This document shows positions 18,092-30,778 of a DNA stretch of 64,000 nt, piece by piece. Position numbers and translations under genes: made by a program. Position 1 is the stretch's first letter, and each line of letters begins with the position of its first letter. The notes under the pieces are model-generated. The model ran no database searches and was not told where the DNA came from. It saw nothing but the letters and a program-made list of their open reading frames with translations. Origin of the DNA: Aureibaculum algae (lineage in GTDB: Bacteria > Bacteroidota > Bacteroidia > Flavobacteriales > Flavobacteriaceae); the NCBI RefSeq assembly GCF_006065315.1, contig NZ_CP040749.1, positions 2,928,501 to 2,992,500 on the forward strand, given 5' to 3'.

Positions 18092-20650
18092 ATGGACGAT
18101 AATTTTTCACCTAAAGTAAAAGATGTAATAGCGTATAGCAAAGAAGAGGCATTACGACTAGGTCATGATTTTATTGGTACGGAACATTTAATGCTGGGCT
18201 TATTACGTAAAGCTAATGGTGATGCAATTGATATATTAAATGCATTGGATGTTGACTTAGCGATGCTACGTAAGAAAATCGAGAGCTTGAGTCCTGCCAA
18301 TACTGACAATGCGGCAGGTAATGATAAAAAGAGTTTACACCTCACAAAACAAGCCGAAAAAGCATTAAAAACAACTTTTTTAGAAGCTAAATTGTTTAAG
18401 AGTAATGCGGTAAGTACAGCTCATTTATTGTTATGTGTTTTACGTAACGAGAATGACCCTACCACAAAATTGTTAAATAAATTTGATATTGATTACAACG
18501 AAGTAAAAGTATTGTTTTCACAATTATTTACTGACGAAGTAGACATTATACAAACTCCAACCGCCGAAAGCGATAAGGGTGACGAATTTGAGGAACCTAA
18601 ACAAAATCCTTTTGGGAGCTCTGGTGCTAAACCATCAAAAGCAAATACAAAGTCAAAAACTCCTGTATTAGATAACTTTGGTCGTGACCTTACTGCGATG
18701 GCTGAAGAAGGTAAATTAGACCCTGTTGTTGGTCGTAAAAAAGAAATTGAACGTATTTCACAAATACTGAGTCGTAGAAAAAAGAACAATCCAATTCTTA
18801 TTGGTGAGCCTGGTGTTGGTAAATCTGCCATAGCTGAAGGTTTAGCTTTACGTATAATTCAACGTAAAGTATCGCGTATTCTTTTTAACAAACGTATTGT
18901 TTCATTAGATTTAGCGAGCTTGGTTGCTGGTACAAAATACCGTGGTCAATTTGAAGAACGGATGAAGGCTCTAATGAATGAATTAGAGAAAAACGATGAC
19001 ATTATTTTGTTTATTGACGAAATACATACTATTGTTGGTGCAGGTGGAGCTACTGGCTCTTTAGATGCATCTAACATGTTTAAACCTGCATTAGCGAGAG
19101 GCGAAATTCAATGTATTGGAGCCACTACCCTAGATGAGTTTAGACAAAATATTGAAAAAGATGGGGCCCTAGAGCGTCGTTTTCAAAAGGTAATGGTTGA
19201 ACCAACTTCTGTTGATGAAACCATTCAAATTTTAAATAATATTAAGGATAAATACGAAAATCACCATAATGTAGTCTATACTGATGAAGCTATTGAGGCT
19301 TGTGTAAAGTTGACTAATAGATATATGACCGATAGATTTTTGCCAGATAAAGCTATTGATGCATTAGATGAAGCAGGATCTAGAATTCATATTACCAATA
19401 TCGTTGTACCCAAACAAGTACTTGAACTTGAAACACAACTAGAAGATGTTAGAGAACTAAAAAACAACGTAGTAAAAAGTCAAAAATACGAAGAAGCTGC
19501 ACGTTTACGTGATGATGAAAAACGTATTGAAAAGGAATTAGAAATTGCTCAAAAGGAATGGGAAGAACAATCAAAATTAAATAAAGAAACCGTAACTGAA
19601 GATAATGTTGCTGAAGTAGTTTCTATGATGACGGGTATTCCTGTAAACAGAATAGCCGAAGCAGAGAGTTCAAGACTTGCAGACTTACCTAATATGATAA
19701 AAGGTAAAGTTATTGGTCAAGATGAAGCCGTAGGTAAAGTTGTAAAAGCCATTCAAAGAAACAGAGTTGGACTAAAAGACCCAAACAAACCAATCGGTTC
19801 ATTTATATTTTTAGGACAAACTGGTGTTGGTAAAACACAACTAGCAAAAGTATTGGCAAGGGAGTTATTTGACTCTCCAGATGCTTTAGTCCGCATTGAC
19901 ATGAGTGAATACATGGAGAAATTTGCAATATCTAGATTAATTGGAGCACCTCCGGGATATGTCGGTTATGAAGAAGGTGGTCAATTGACTGAAAAAATAA
20001 GACGCAAGCCTTATGCTGTAGTTCTATTGGATGAGATTGAAAAAGCACATCCAGATGTATTTAACATGTTATTACAAATATTAGATGACGGTTTTATTAC
20101 TGATAGTTTAGGAAGAAAAATTGATTTTAGACATACTATTATAATCATGACTTCTAATATTGGAGCAAGACAATTAAAAGACTTTGGTACAGGTGTTGGT
20201 TTTGGTACTGCTTCTAAAAAGGAACAGGCAGATTCTGATGCGAAAAGTGTAATTGAAAATGCATTGAAGAAAAGTTTTGCTCCTGAATTTTTAAATCGTA
20301 TTGACGATGTTATTGTATTTAATGCTTTAGAAAAAGAAGACATACATGCCATTATTGATATTGAATTGGCAAAATTATTAGACCGTATTGATGGTTTAGG
20401 TTATAAACTTATGTTAAGCGAAAAAGCGAAAGATTATATCGCTGACAAAGGTTTTGATCGCCAATATGGTGCAAGACCTTTAAAACGAGCTATTCAGAAG
20501 TATATTGAAGATGCTCTAGCAGAAGAAATTGTCAACGCTAAATTGAAAGAAAATGATACTATTTTCATGGATCTAGACGAAGACAAACAAGAACTGACTA
20601 TTAAAATTAAAAAAGCAAAAAAGTCAGTTGAAGAAAATAAAGAAGAGTAA
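18092..20650 (+). CDS. clpC: ATP-dependent Clp protease ATPase subunit ClpC
   Basis: A Hsp100 unfoldase that feeds proteins to ClpP and acts in the cytoplasm under stress. The 852 residues contain the N-terminal double Clp repeat (1-150), a linker, a first AAA+ module with Walker A GEPGVGKS near residues 238-245, a short middle coiled coil carrying a UVR motif (KYEEAARLRDDEKRIEKELE), and a second AAA+ module with GQTGVGKT and DEIEKAHPDVFNMLLQILDD. The short middle domain and UVR motif mark ClpC rather than ClpA or ClpB. It is transcribed alone, divergent from gyrA, with a strong terminator after it. Confidence 0.97.
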   Translation: MDDNFSPKVKDVIAYSKEEALRLGHDFIGTEHLMLGLLRKANGDAIDILNALDVDLAMLRKKIESLSPANTDNAAGNDKKSLHLTKQAEKALKTTFLEAKLFKSNAVSTAHLLLCVLRNENDPTTKLLNKFDIDYNEVKVLFSQLFTDEVDIIQTPTAESDKGDEFEEPKQNPFGSSGAKPSKANTKSKTPVLDNFGRDLTAMAEEGKLDPVVGRKKEIERISQILSRRKKNNPILIGEPGVGKSAIAEGLALRIIQRKVSRILFNKRIVSLDLASLVAGTKYRGQFEERMKALMNELEKNDDIILFIDEIHTIVGAGGATGSLDASNMFKPALARGEIQCIGATTLDEFRQNIEKDGALERRFQKVMVEPTSVDETIQILNNIKDKYENHHNVVYTDEAIEACVKLTNRYMTDRFLPDKAIDALDEAGSRIHITNIVVPKQVLELETQLEDVRELKNNVVKSQKYEEAARLRDDEKRIEKELEIAQKEWEEQSKLNKETVTEDNVAEVVSMMTGIPVNRIAEAESSRLADLPNMIKGKVIGQDEAVGKVVKAIQRNRVGLKDPNKPIGSFIFLGQTGVGKTQLAKVLARELFDSPDALVRIDMSEYMEKFAISRLIGAPPGYVGYEEGGQLTEKIRRKPYAVVLLDEIEKAHPDVFNMLLQILDDGFITDSLGRKIDFRHTIIIMTSNIGARQLKDFGTGVGFGTASKKEQADSDAKSVIENALKKSFAPEFLNRIDDVIVFNALEKEDIHAIIDIELAKLLDRIDGLGYKLMLSEKAKDYIADKGFDRQYGARPLKRAIQKYIEDALAEEIVNAKLKENDTIFMDLDEDKQELTIKIKKAKKSVEENKEE

Positions 20651-20670
20651 AAATCAATAATATATTTATT

Positions 20671-20700
20671 AAAAAAAGTTGCCAATTGGCAACTTTTTTT
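20671..20700 (+). terminator. Intrinsic terminator of clpC
   Basis: A perfect 30-base palindrome made of A7, GTTGCCAA, TTGGCAAC and T7, 20 bp after the clpC stop codon. Confidence 0.85.
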
Positions 20701-20803
20701 GTTATACTTCATATGAATAGTGTTACTTTTTTCAGATTATTTATCTTTAAAACAAAATATAAACCAAACGTAATTAGTATTAATTACCACCTATATAGCA
20801 GAT

Positions 20804-21532
20804 ATGAAATTATTTCCATCCATAGAAGACGTATTTACAGACCCAAAAGAGCATTACAAGTACCTGTTTTTTCCATTATTAACTATTGATTTGAACGAAC
20901 ACAACCTTGGTGATGGATTGGTCCACTTTGTTTCTGTTTGGGGAAATGGCGACCCTGATGATGATTTAGATCCCGGTGTTTTTGATTATAATTATATAAA
21001 ATTTGTTCGTGACGGTAATAAATATGTTTTTAATGGCAAACTTGATGGTATAGAAACGTTTAAAAAAGTAGAAAAATGGTACAATGAAGCCGATAAAGAA
21101 TATCGCAAAAATAAAACAAGCTTTTTAAAACAACAGCAACGGAATGAAGTTAATGACAGTGATTTAAACAAAAGTCTTGAAAAAAGAAACACTAACGATT
21201 TTGACTATTATCATTATGCAAAAGGACTTTTTAACTATTGGATAACACGCGATAAATACTTAGAAACTGGAAAATTTATTCAAGGCGGGTTCTATTCGGA
21301 TGCTAATAGCGGTCACGAAAGAGACATCTTTGAAAAAATTGGTGGAAAAATTAACTATGATGACTTTGAATACTTCATAGAACTATTAGAAAACAATAAC
21401 GAAACTAAGGAAACTAAACAATTTATTGGTTCTGTAACAGGTTACAACTATATTAGTTTTGGAGAAGATCGTATTCACCTCTTCTTAGATAACAATAAAA
21501 ATGAAGTGCTTTTGTATGCAGATTGGAGTTAA
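20804..21532 (+). CDS. Hypothetical cytoplasmic protein
   Basis: A 242-residue protein starting at ATG (MKLFPSIEDVFTDPKEHYKY). It has no signal peptide or membrane helix. It is rich in aromatic and acidic residues, with DGLVHFVSVWGNGDPDDDLD near residues 40-60, a charged helix in the middle (KKVEKWYNEADKEYRKNKTS) and a mixed C-terminal half ending LLYADWS. The acidic, aromatic make-up resembles some immunity or YwqG-like proteins but no diagnostic motif is present and I assign no function. It stands alone between the clpC terminator and the DUF2200 gene 109 bp downstream. Confidence 0.75.
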   Translation: MKLFPSIEDVFTDPKEHYKYLFFPLLTIDLNEHNLGDGLVHFVSVWGNGDPDDDLDPGVFDYNYIKFVRDGNKYVFNGKLDGIETFKKVEKWYNEADKEYRKNKTSFLKQQQRNEVNDSDLNKSLEKRNTNDFDYYHYAKGLFNYWITRDKYLETGKFIQGGFYSDANSGHERDIFEKIGGKINYDDFEYFIELLENNNETKETKQFIGSVTGYNYISFGEDRIHLFLDNNKNEVLLYADWS

Positions 21533-21641
21533 AAAGCTAATCAAAACATATTATTTATGTTTTCTATATATTTATGAAAAATAAAAATAACTTTACTAAG
21601 CAAAAACTTCACTTTATAAATACCATTCAAATTTTAAGTAT

Positions 21642-22007
21642 ATGAAAGACACAAGTCATCATGATGAACGCATTGCCAAAATGATATTTGGATCTGTATA
21701 CCCTCATTATCTTTCAAAAGTTGAGAAAAAAGGCAGAACAAAAGAAGAATTACATTACATAATTGAATGGTTAACCGGCTTTAATACTATAAAGATAGAA
21801 GAACTCATTGAAAATAAAATGACTTTTGAATCATTTTTCGAAAAAGCAACTTTAAACCCTAATGCTCATTTAATCACTGGTGTTATTTGTGGCTATCGCG
21901 TAGAAGAAATCAAAAATCCATTGACCCAACAAGTCCGGTACTTAGACAAGTTAGTTGATGAGTTGGCTAAAGGTCGTAAAATTGAGAAAATAACAAGAAA
22001 TTCATAA
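21642..22007 (+). CDS. DUF2200 family protein
   Basis: A 121-residue protein that matches DUF2200 along its whole length: RIAKMIFGSVYPHYLSKVEK, KGRTKEELHYIIEWLTGF and LITGVICGYRVEEIKNPL followed by VRYLDKLVDELAKGRKIEK. The family is widespread in bacteria and mostly single-gene; its function is not established, and the sequence shows no membrane segment or catalytic signature. The start is ATG, with an in-frame HHDER stretch before the conserved core. The gene is flanked by unrelated hypothetical genes and has no obvious operon partner. Confidence 0.92.
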   Translation: MKDTSHHDERIAKMIFGSVYPHYLSKVEKKGRTKEELHYIIEWLTGFNTIKIEELIENKMTFESFFEKATLNPNAHLITGVICGYRVEEIKNPLTQQVRYLDKLVDELAKGRKIEKITRNS

Positions 22008-22090
22008 TTCAGTACTGGGCACGACTTTAATATAAAACGGGCCAACGAAACGTAAACCTTATAATTGAGAATAAACGAGAACTTTTAAAC

Positions 22091-22999
22091 ATGAGAATTA
22101 AAACAATATCATTAGTACTTTTAAGCTCTATTTTACTTTATAACTGCAATACAAAAACTAAGGAAAAACAAGAAAATTTAGAAACAAATATTGTTGTTAC
22201 AAACATAACCCCTTCCCTTAGTGAGCCAATTGTTACACCTGTTAATAACAAAGTTACGGACACCACTAATTATCTCTCTGATTGTCTTTATGAAACTTTA
22301 ATTCATGGAGAGCATTCGTTTAAGGATATTGAAAAATCACTTATAGATCAGAACATTCTTAAAAACGCAACCCCAAAAGGGTATAAAGATTTTTTTATAA
22401 CCTATGTGATACCTAAACAATTTGGTCGTTTTAACAATATGAATACATATAAGGTCGACAAACAATTCTTTCAAAACAAATTAAAAATAGCCACTATTTT
22501 AAGAGCTCATTTTAAAAATGCTGAAGAAAATACCGAAGACATGAATACATGTCCAAATACCCAGTTTAAAAAGAAAGGATTTGAAGATAGCTCTATTAAA
22601 GCTTTACTTGACGAAAGTAATGAAATTACGAATCAATTAGTAGCTGGTACATTAGATTTAAAATACAAAACAGAAACGTACAGTATGTTAGACAAACATT
22701 TTTCAGTAGAATTATTCAAGAATATTGACAGCAGAGTGATTAGTTACTTCCAATTACATAATCTACTAAAGGAGTATGGCGAGGATCAAATGGATGATGA
22801 TTATACGCAAACTTTAGAAATGCTAGACAATTATAAAAAAAATGGAGAGAACGAAATAGCACCTGATACAGCTATAAAACAAAAAACTACAAAAGGAAGT
22901 GAAAATCAACCAGAAATAATTTTAATGACTACAGAAGAAACTGAAAATTCAATTAAAAACGGAGCTGTTATAAAAAGTACGGACCCCGACAATAATTAA
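22091..22999 (+). CDS. Hypothetical lipoprotein
   Basis: A 302-residue protein with a lipoprotein signal (MRIKTISLVLLSSILLYNC, lipidated Cys19). The mature part is charged and mostly helical, with FFITYVIPKQFGRFNNMNTY near residue 100 and two Cys (in ENTEDMNTCPNTQ and CLYETLI) that could pair in the periplasm. The C-terminal 60 residues are polar and low in complexity. I recognise no family. It begins 83 bp after the DUF2200 gene on the same strand; whether they share a transcript is unclear. Confidence 0.75.
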   Translation: MRIKTISLVLLSSILLYNCNTKTKEKQENLETNIVVTNITPSLSEPIVTPVNNKVTDTTNYLSDCLYETLIHGEHSFKDIEKSLIDQNILKNATPKGYKDFFITYVIPKQFGRFNNMNTYKVDKQFFQNKLKIATILRAHFKNAEENTEDMNTCPNTQFKKKGFEDSSIKALLDESNEITNQLVAGTLDLKYKTETYSMLDKHFSVELFKNIDSRVISYFQLHNLLKEYGEDQMDDDYTQTLEMLDNYKKNGENEIAPDTAIKQKTTKGSENQPEIILMTTEETENSIKNGAVIKSTDPDNN

Positions 23000-23150
23000 T
23001 AAAAAAATTAACATCCAATCTGGAAAATAAAAAATTAACAACTAACAATAAGCTTGATAAGTGCCTTAACCTAAACAAGATGATTAATTATACATTATCA
23101 TTTTAATAGCTCTAAAATTTTAAAACTTTGGATTGTGAAAATTTTTATTA

Positions 23151-24926
23151 TTAAGCCTGATGTCTTGAAATTACTCCCATAAACCGACTCCCATATTTAT
23201 CTGTTTTTACTTTTCCTGCCCCCTGAATTTGTTTAAAATCTGCTTTTGATTTAGGTAGCTTTTTTTCCATGTCTTTTAAACTTGCATCACTAAAAATAAT
23301 ATATGCAGGAACCTTTTCTTCCTTTGCAATAACCAATCGTAGTTCTCGTAGTTTCTGAAATAAATTAGATGGAGCTTTTGATGTAATCACCTTCTCCTCT
23401 ATTTTATCTTCTAGCTTTGGCAAAATAGCTAATTGCACTTTTTTATCTTTAAACAAAACCTTGTTTGCTAAAGGTGTCAACACCAACCGTCCATTTTCAT
23501 GAAAACGGATTTCTAATATACCTTGATTAATCATCTGAATTACATATTGCTGCAGATCAACCCACGACGTATCCTTGACTGTTCCGTAAGTTTTAATATT
23601 CTGATACCCCTTTTCTAATACTTGTGCATTTTGAGCACCACGTAATACATCAATTACCATTCCCGTTGCTTCTTGTTCATCTAAACGAGATACTGCAGAG
23701 CATACTTTTTTAGTTAAAACAGTCCCATCAAAATAATTAGGAGGTGATGTACAAATATCACAATTTTCACAATTTTCAGTAAAGTGTTCTCCAAAATAAT
23801 TGAGAAGAGCAATTCTTCTGCAACTTAAAGCTTCTGCAAACTGTTGCATTCTTTCAAGTTTGGCAATTTGATATTCTTCATTAGAACTGCCTTTCGCAAA
23901 TTTCCTAAGCATTACCACATCAGCATAACTATAGAACAACAAATTATCTGCTGGAAGTCCATCTCTACCACCACGACCTATTTCTTGATAATATCCTTCA
24001 ATATTTTTTGGCAAATTATAATGGATAACCCAACGTACATTACTTTTATCAATGCCCATACCAAATGCAATAGTTGCTGCAATTATTGGCGTTCTGTCAT
24101 TGATAAAATCCTCTTGAATACGACTACGCTCGTCAGCTGATAAACCAGCGTGATAGGCTTTCGCCTTAAATCCGTTACTATTTAGCTTAGATGCTAATTT
24201 TTCTGTACTTTTTCTACTTAAACAATAAATAATACCACTTTCATCAGGACGTGAATCTAAATATTTTAAAATTTGATCTATTCTATTATTACCAGGACGG
24301 ACTTCCAAATATAGATTTTTTCTATCGAAAGAAGATAAATGCACTTCAGCTTCTGGTATATTTAATTGTGTAACAATATCTTGTTGCGTTGCACTATCTG
24401 CCGTTGCAGTAAATGCGGCGATTGATGTATTGGGAAACTGCTTTTTTAAATGTCCTAATTTCGTATAGGCAGGTCTAAAATCGTGCCCCCAAGAAGAGAT
24501 ACAATGAGCTTCATCGACAGCAATAAGACTAATTTTTATTGAAGCAAAATGAGGTATTAAGTTTTGTAAACTTTCAGGAGCTACATATAATAATTTTAAC
24601 TCACCAGCCTGTAGCTTTTTAAGTGTCTCATTTTGTATGTAAGATTCTTGACTACTATTATAATACGAAGCTGATATTCCGTTTGCTAATAAAGAATCTA
24701 CTTGATCTTTCATCAACGCAATTAAGGGAGATATTACAATGGTTGTTCCAGAAAGTGCTAACGCAGGTAACTGAAAGCAAATCGATTTTCCACCACCAGT
24801 GGGCATAATGGTCATTACATCCTTTCCAGATAAAATATCATTGATAATACTTTCCTGTTGTGGTCTGAAACTGCTGTACCCAAAATGAGTTTTTAAAAGG
24901 TTTAAAGTCGTTTTTGCGGTTATCAT
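23151..24926 (-). CDS. recQ: ATP-dependent DNA helicase RecQ
   Basis: A 3'-5' DNA helicase for recombination and repair. The 591 residues show the superfamily 2 core: Walker A MPTGGGKSICFQLP near 40-53, DEAH in AVDEAHCISSWGHDFRPAY, motif VI QEIGRGGRDGLPA. A RecQ-specific zinc-binding region follows (CRRIALLNYFGE then CENCDIC), then a winged helix, and an HRDC domain from about 515 (FQKLRELRLVIAKEEKVPAY). Length is close to E. coli RecQ (609). It is divergent from the rluA-family gene across a 475-bp gap; an isolated CAAAGGTA at 25049-25056 could be its -7 element. Confidence 0.96.
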   Translation of the reverse strand: MITAKTTLNLLKTHFGYSSFRPQQESIINDILSGKDVMTIMPTGGGKSICFQLPALALSGTTIVISPLIALMKDQVDSLLANGISASYYNSSQESYIQNETLKKLQAGELKLLYVAPESLQNLIPHFASIKISLIAVDEAHCISSWGHDFRPAYTKLGHLKKQFPNTSIAAFTATADSATQQDIVTQLNIPEAEVHLSSFDRKNLYLEVRPGNNRIDQILKYLDSRPDESGIIYCLSRKSTEKLASKLNSNGFKAKAYHAGLSADERSRIQEDFINDRTPIIAATIAFGMGIDKSNVRWVIHYNLPKNIEGYYQEIGRGGRDGLPADNLLFYSYADVVMLRKFAKGSSNEEYQIAKLERMQQFAEALSCRRIALLNYFGEHFTENCENCDICTSPPNYFDGTVLTKKVCSAVSRLDEQEATGMVIDVLRGAQNAQVLEKGYQNIKTYGTVKDTSWVDLQQYVIQMINQGILEIRFHENGRLVLTPLANKVLFKDKKVQLAILPKLEDKIEEKVITSKAPSNLFQKLRELRLVIAKEEKVPAYIIFSDASLKDMEKKLPKSKADFKQIQGAGKVKTDKYGSRFMGVISRHQA

Positions 24927-25401
24927 TATCGTTTTATGCTATTTTGTGTTTAGTGGGTCTATCCTATTTCCGTTACCTCTTCACCATAAACACTTTTGTA
25001 ATGTTGATTTGTGGTAATAATAAAATTTTGGGATTTTCTTTCTGGATTCAAAGGTACTAATTTCAGAGTTGTTTCCTAAGTTTCATGTCAATAGTACCTT
25101 ACTTTTAAGGTGTTAAAAATATTTGTATTATAAAAATAACAGTTAAGGTGCTCCTCCACAGACCATAATAATCTTTTTAAAATTATCGAAATATATTTTT
25201 TTCTATTTCAGCTCTGCAAACATAGAACTACTTACAAATAGTATTCGGCTGATAACTAATTACTTTCGTTTTTTTAGAATGTACTCATTTATTTATAGTC
25301 CGAAATACATGTAATAATTTAGCTATAGAAACCATCCTAAAACATTTCAAAACTGACATCAGTTCATCGGACTAAAACGCTATTGTGATTTTACATTTGA
25401 A
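24927..25401. other. 475-bp intergenic stretch between divergent genes
   Basis: AT-rich DNA between recQ and the pseudouridine synthase gene. I find no hairpin with a T run, no RNA gene and no protein-like frame. It contains TACATTTG (25392-25399), a -7-like element close to the downstream start, and CAAAGGTA (25049-25056) in recQ orientation. Confidence 0.5.
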
Positions 25402-27126
25402 TTGAAATTCCAAAACAATATATTTGCTCAGAATTTTACTCAAACAATTGTGCAAAAATATTTTCAACACTTCTCTACTCCTATAAACGAATTTGAACTT
25501 CCAAGTAAGTTTACCTTTCCATTTTATTACGAACCTCATCCATTATGCAAATTAGCGGCAAATGAAGTGCAAAATTATTTAAAAACACAAACAGATTTTC
25601 AACATAATTTTGGATTGGGTACTTCTAAAAAAGGGTTAGCAATAGGAAAAATGTTTGGGGTGTTAGTGGTACAAAATCAACAAAACGAAGTAGGATATAT
25701 CTCAGCAGTTTCAGGTACGCTGGCAGAAAAAAATAGCCATAAGAAATTTGTTCCACCTGTTTATGACATGCTCACTAAAGATTCTTATTTTCTGCAAGAA
25801 AAAAAGGCTTTAAACACCATCAATATAGCTTTAGAAAATTCATTAAATAATACTAAATATTTAGATTTACTAATTCAATATAAATCTGAAAATAAAATAG
25901 CGGCTATTGATATTAGAGACAAAAAGGAGGCGTTAAAGGCGGCTAAAAAAAATAGAGACTTACGAAGAAGAAAAGCAAAATCCGAATTATCATCAGAGGC
26001 TTATGCTACTTTTGAAGAAACACTAAGTAAAGAGAGTTTAGAATCTAAATATTTTTTCAATAATGTAAATCGCTATTGGGCACATACCTTAAGTCCTATC
26101 AAAGAAAAACTCTCAGTTTTTACTAATGAAATAGCTCAATTAAAAGAACAACGTAAAGCCAAATCAATGGCATTGCAACAGTATTTATCTGAACAGTATC
26201 ACTTTTTAAATACAAAAAAGGAAGTCAAAAATTTATCCGATTTATTTGCGGATACATCTGTTGAAAATTTACCAGCTGGCTCTGGAGAATGTGCCGCACC
26301 TAAATTATTACAATTTGCTTTTTTAAACAATTTAAAACCTATTACAATGGCTGAATTTTGGTGGGGACAATCACCAAATAAAGAGATAAGAAAACACCAA
26401 CAATTTTATCCAGCTTGTCAAGGAAAGTGCAAACCTATTTTAACACATATGTTATCGGGTATTGATATGGACATAAATCCATTATTAAAAAACCCTGCTA
26501 TTGGTAAAGAACTCGAAACAATATTTGAAGACGAAGCGTTAATTGTTGTTTACAAGCCTGCTGAATTTTTATCGGTACCTGGAATCCACATTAAAGATTC
26601 TGTATATAGCCGAGTTAAGCAACAAGTAAAAAATATTTCTGGACCAATTATAGTACATCGATTAGATATGTCTACTTCTGGCTTATTAGTACTGGCAAAG
26701 AATAAAAAAGCACACAAGCATTTACAAAGTCAGTTTATTAACAAAACAGTACACAAACGTTATACAGCGATGTTAGACGGAATTATAAATGATAATAAAG
26801 GAACAATAAAATTACCTCTTCGAGTTGATTTAGACGACAGACCAAGACAATTGGTCTGTTTTGAACACGGGAAACCAGCAGAAACAAATTGGGAGGTTAT
26901 TGAACGGAAAAATGGAAAAACAAAAATACACTTCTACCCTATTTCCGGACGCACTCATCAATTACGGGTACATGCTTCTCATTCATTAGGACTAAATACT
27001 CCTATTGTTGGTGATGATTTATATGGAAAAAAATCTAATCGATTATATTTACATGCAGATACTTTAGAATTTTCACATCCTATAACTAAGCAAAAAATGA
27101 TATTTCAGAAAAAAGCAGACTTTTAA
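25402..27126 (+). CDS. RluA-family RNA pseudouridine synthase with long N-terminal extension
   Basis: Converts uridine to pseudouridine in rRNA or tRNA. The catalytic domain fills residues about 370-570 and has the HRLDMSTSGLLVLAKN motif, with catalytic Asp422. The roughly 370-residue extension holds a conserved-looking FPFYYEPHPLC stretch, a basic coiled coil (KEALKAAKKNRDLRRRKAK) and a Cys-containing module with SGECAAPKLLQ (Cys297), MAEFWWG, His332 and CQGKC (Cys339, Cys343). I recall the same layout in gammaproteobacterial relatives of about 560 residues, so it is not a local fusion. The start is taken as TTG 25402 because no in-frame ATG precedes residue 83. The target site is unknown. 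Confidence 0.88.
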   Translation: MKFQNNIFAQNFTQTIVQKYFQHFSTPINEFELPSKFTFPFYYEPHPLCKLAANEVQNYLKTQTDFQHNFGLGTSKKGLAIGKMFGVLVVQNQQNEVGYISAVSGTLAEKNSHKKFVPPVYDMLTKDSYFLQEKKALNTINIALENSLNNTKYLDLLIQYKSENKIAAIDIRDKKEALKAAKKNRDLRRRKAKSELSSEAYATFEETLSKESLESKYFFNNVNRYWAHTLSPIKEKLSVFTNEIAQLKEQRKAKSMALQQYLSEQYHFLNTKKEVKNLSDLFADTSVENLPAGSGECAAPKLLQFAFLNNLKPITMAEFWWGQSPNKEIRKHQQFYPACQGKCKPILTHMLSGIDMDINPLLKNPAIGKELETIFEDEALIVVYKPAEFLSVPGIHIKDSVYSRVKQQVKNISGPIIVHRLDMSTSGLLVLAKNKKAHKHLQSQFINKTVHKRYTAMLDGIINDNKGTIKLPLRVDLDDRPRQLVCFEHGKPAETNWEVIERKNGKTKIHFYPISGRTHQLRVHASHSLGLNTPIVGDDLYGKKSNRLYLHADTLEFSHPITKQKMIFQKKADF

Positions 27127-27367
27127 TAAATATACCTTTATTATTATAATTAAACGATCTTATTTTACAGAATCGTGATTCTAATATAGCTACTTTTCAT
27201 TAACAAATCCCTAGCCATAATTAAACTCTTAAGAGCAATTCGTTCAGTCCATTTATTAATTTTGGTATATTTATAGAGATGTTTATAAAAACTACAATCC
27301 TCATCTGACTTTCAAGGAATTTTAACCTGTTGTCATAATTTAAGTATAGAAATATTAAAATAACAAC

Positions 27368-27991
27368 ATGAGTATAGAAAAAGCATATAATAGTTGGGCC
27401 AATCAATATGATACGAATAAAAATCGGACACGTGATTTAGATCAAACAGCTACAATTGAAACATTAAGCAACTATGAATTTGAAAATGTTTTAGAGCTAG
27501 GTTGCGGTACAGGAAAAAACACAAATTGGTTATTAAAAAAAGCCAACCATATCGTTGGAATTGATTTTTCGGAAGAGATGATGGCTAAAGCAAAAGAAAA
27601 AATAACTAGTAAAAAAGTAACTTTCAAAAAAGCCGATTTAAATGAAAACTGGGATATTGACAATAACTGTGTAGATCTAATAACCAGTAGTTTAACACTT
27701 GAACATATAAAAGACTTAGACCATGTCTTTAGTGAAGCAAATAAGAAATTAAAGAAAAATGGATTGTTTTTTATTAGTGAATTGCATCCCTTTAAACAGT
27801 ACTCAGGGAGTAAAGCACGATATGAAACTGAAAGTGGGACTCAGGAATTAGAAGTATATATTCATCACATTTCAGATTATATTGAGAATGCCAATAATAA
27901 CGGATTAAAATTAGTGGAAATAAAAGAATGGTTTGATAAAAAAAATGAAAACGAGCTTCCTAGATTGATTTCCTTCGTCTTTAAAAAATAA
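27368..27991 (+). CDS. Class I SAM-dependent methyltransferase
   Basis: A 207-residue cytoplasmic protein with the Methyltransf_11/25 pattern: motif I VLELGCGTGKNTNWLLKK near residues 40-57, acidic loop GIDFSEEMMAKAKEK, and motif post-I/II DLITSSLTLEHIKDLDHVF. The C-terminal part (FFISELHPFKQYSGSKA) fits small-molecule methyltransferases related to UbiE/BioC, but the substrate cannot be read from sequence. It starts at ATG and stands alone, with 240 bp before it and 487 bp after it. Confidence 0.9.
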   Translation: MSIEKAYNSWANQYDTNKNRTRDLDQTATIETLSNYEFENVLELGCGTGKNTNWLLKKANHIVGIDFSEEMMAKAKEKITSKKVTFKKADLNENWDIDNNCVDLITSSLTLEHIKDLDHVFSEANKKLKKNGLFFISELHPFKQYSGSKARYETESGTQELEVYIHHISDYIENANNNGLKLVEIKEWFDKKNENELPRLISFVFKK

Positions 27992-30725
<2,734 letters not shown>

Positions 30726-30778
30726 GATAAACCAGCAGCTATTTATTAATTTTAGCTGAGAATATATTTAATAACAAT

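Noticed and set aside
20011..20352. Minus-strand 113-codon frame
   Set aside because: Antisense to clpC with no family pattern.
20686..20889. Plus-strand 67-codon frame overlapping the clpC terminator
   Set aside because: It starts inside the terminator palindrome and runs into the real gene at 20804 in another frame.
27221..27406. Minus-strand 61-codon frame in the gap before the methyltransferase
   Set aside because: Low-complexity hydrophobic composition typical of AT-rich DNA, overlaps the methyltransferase start, no sensible start region.
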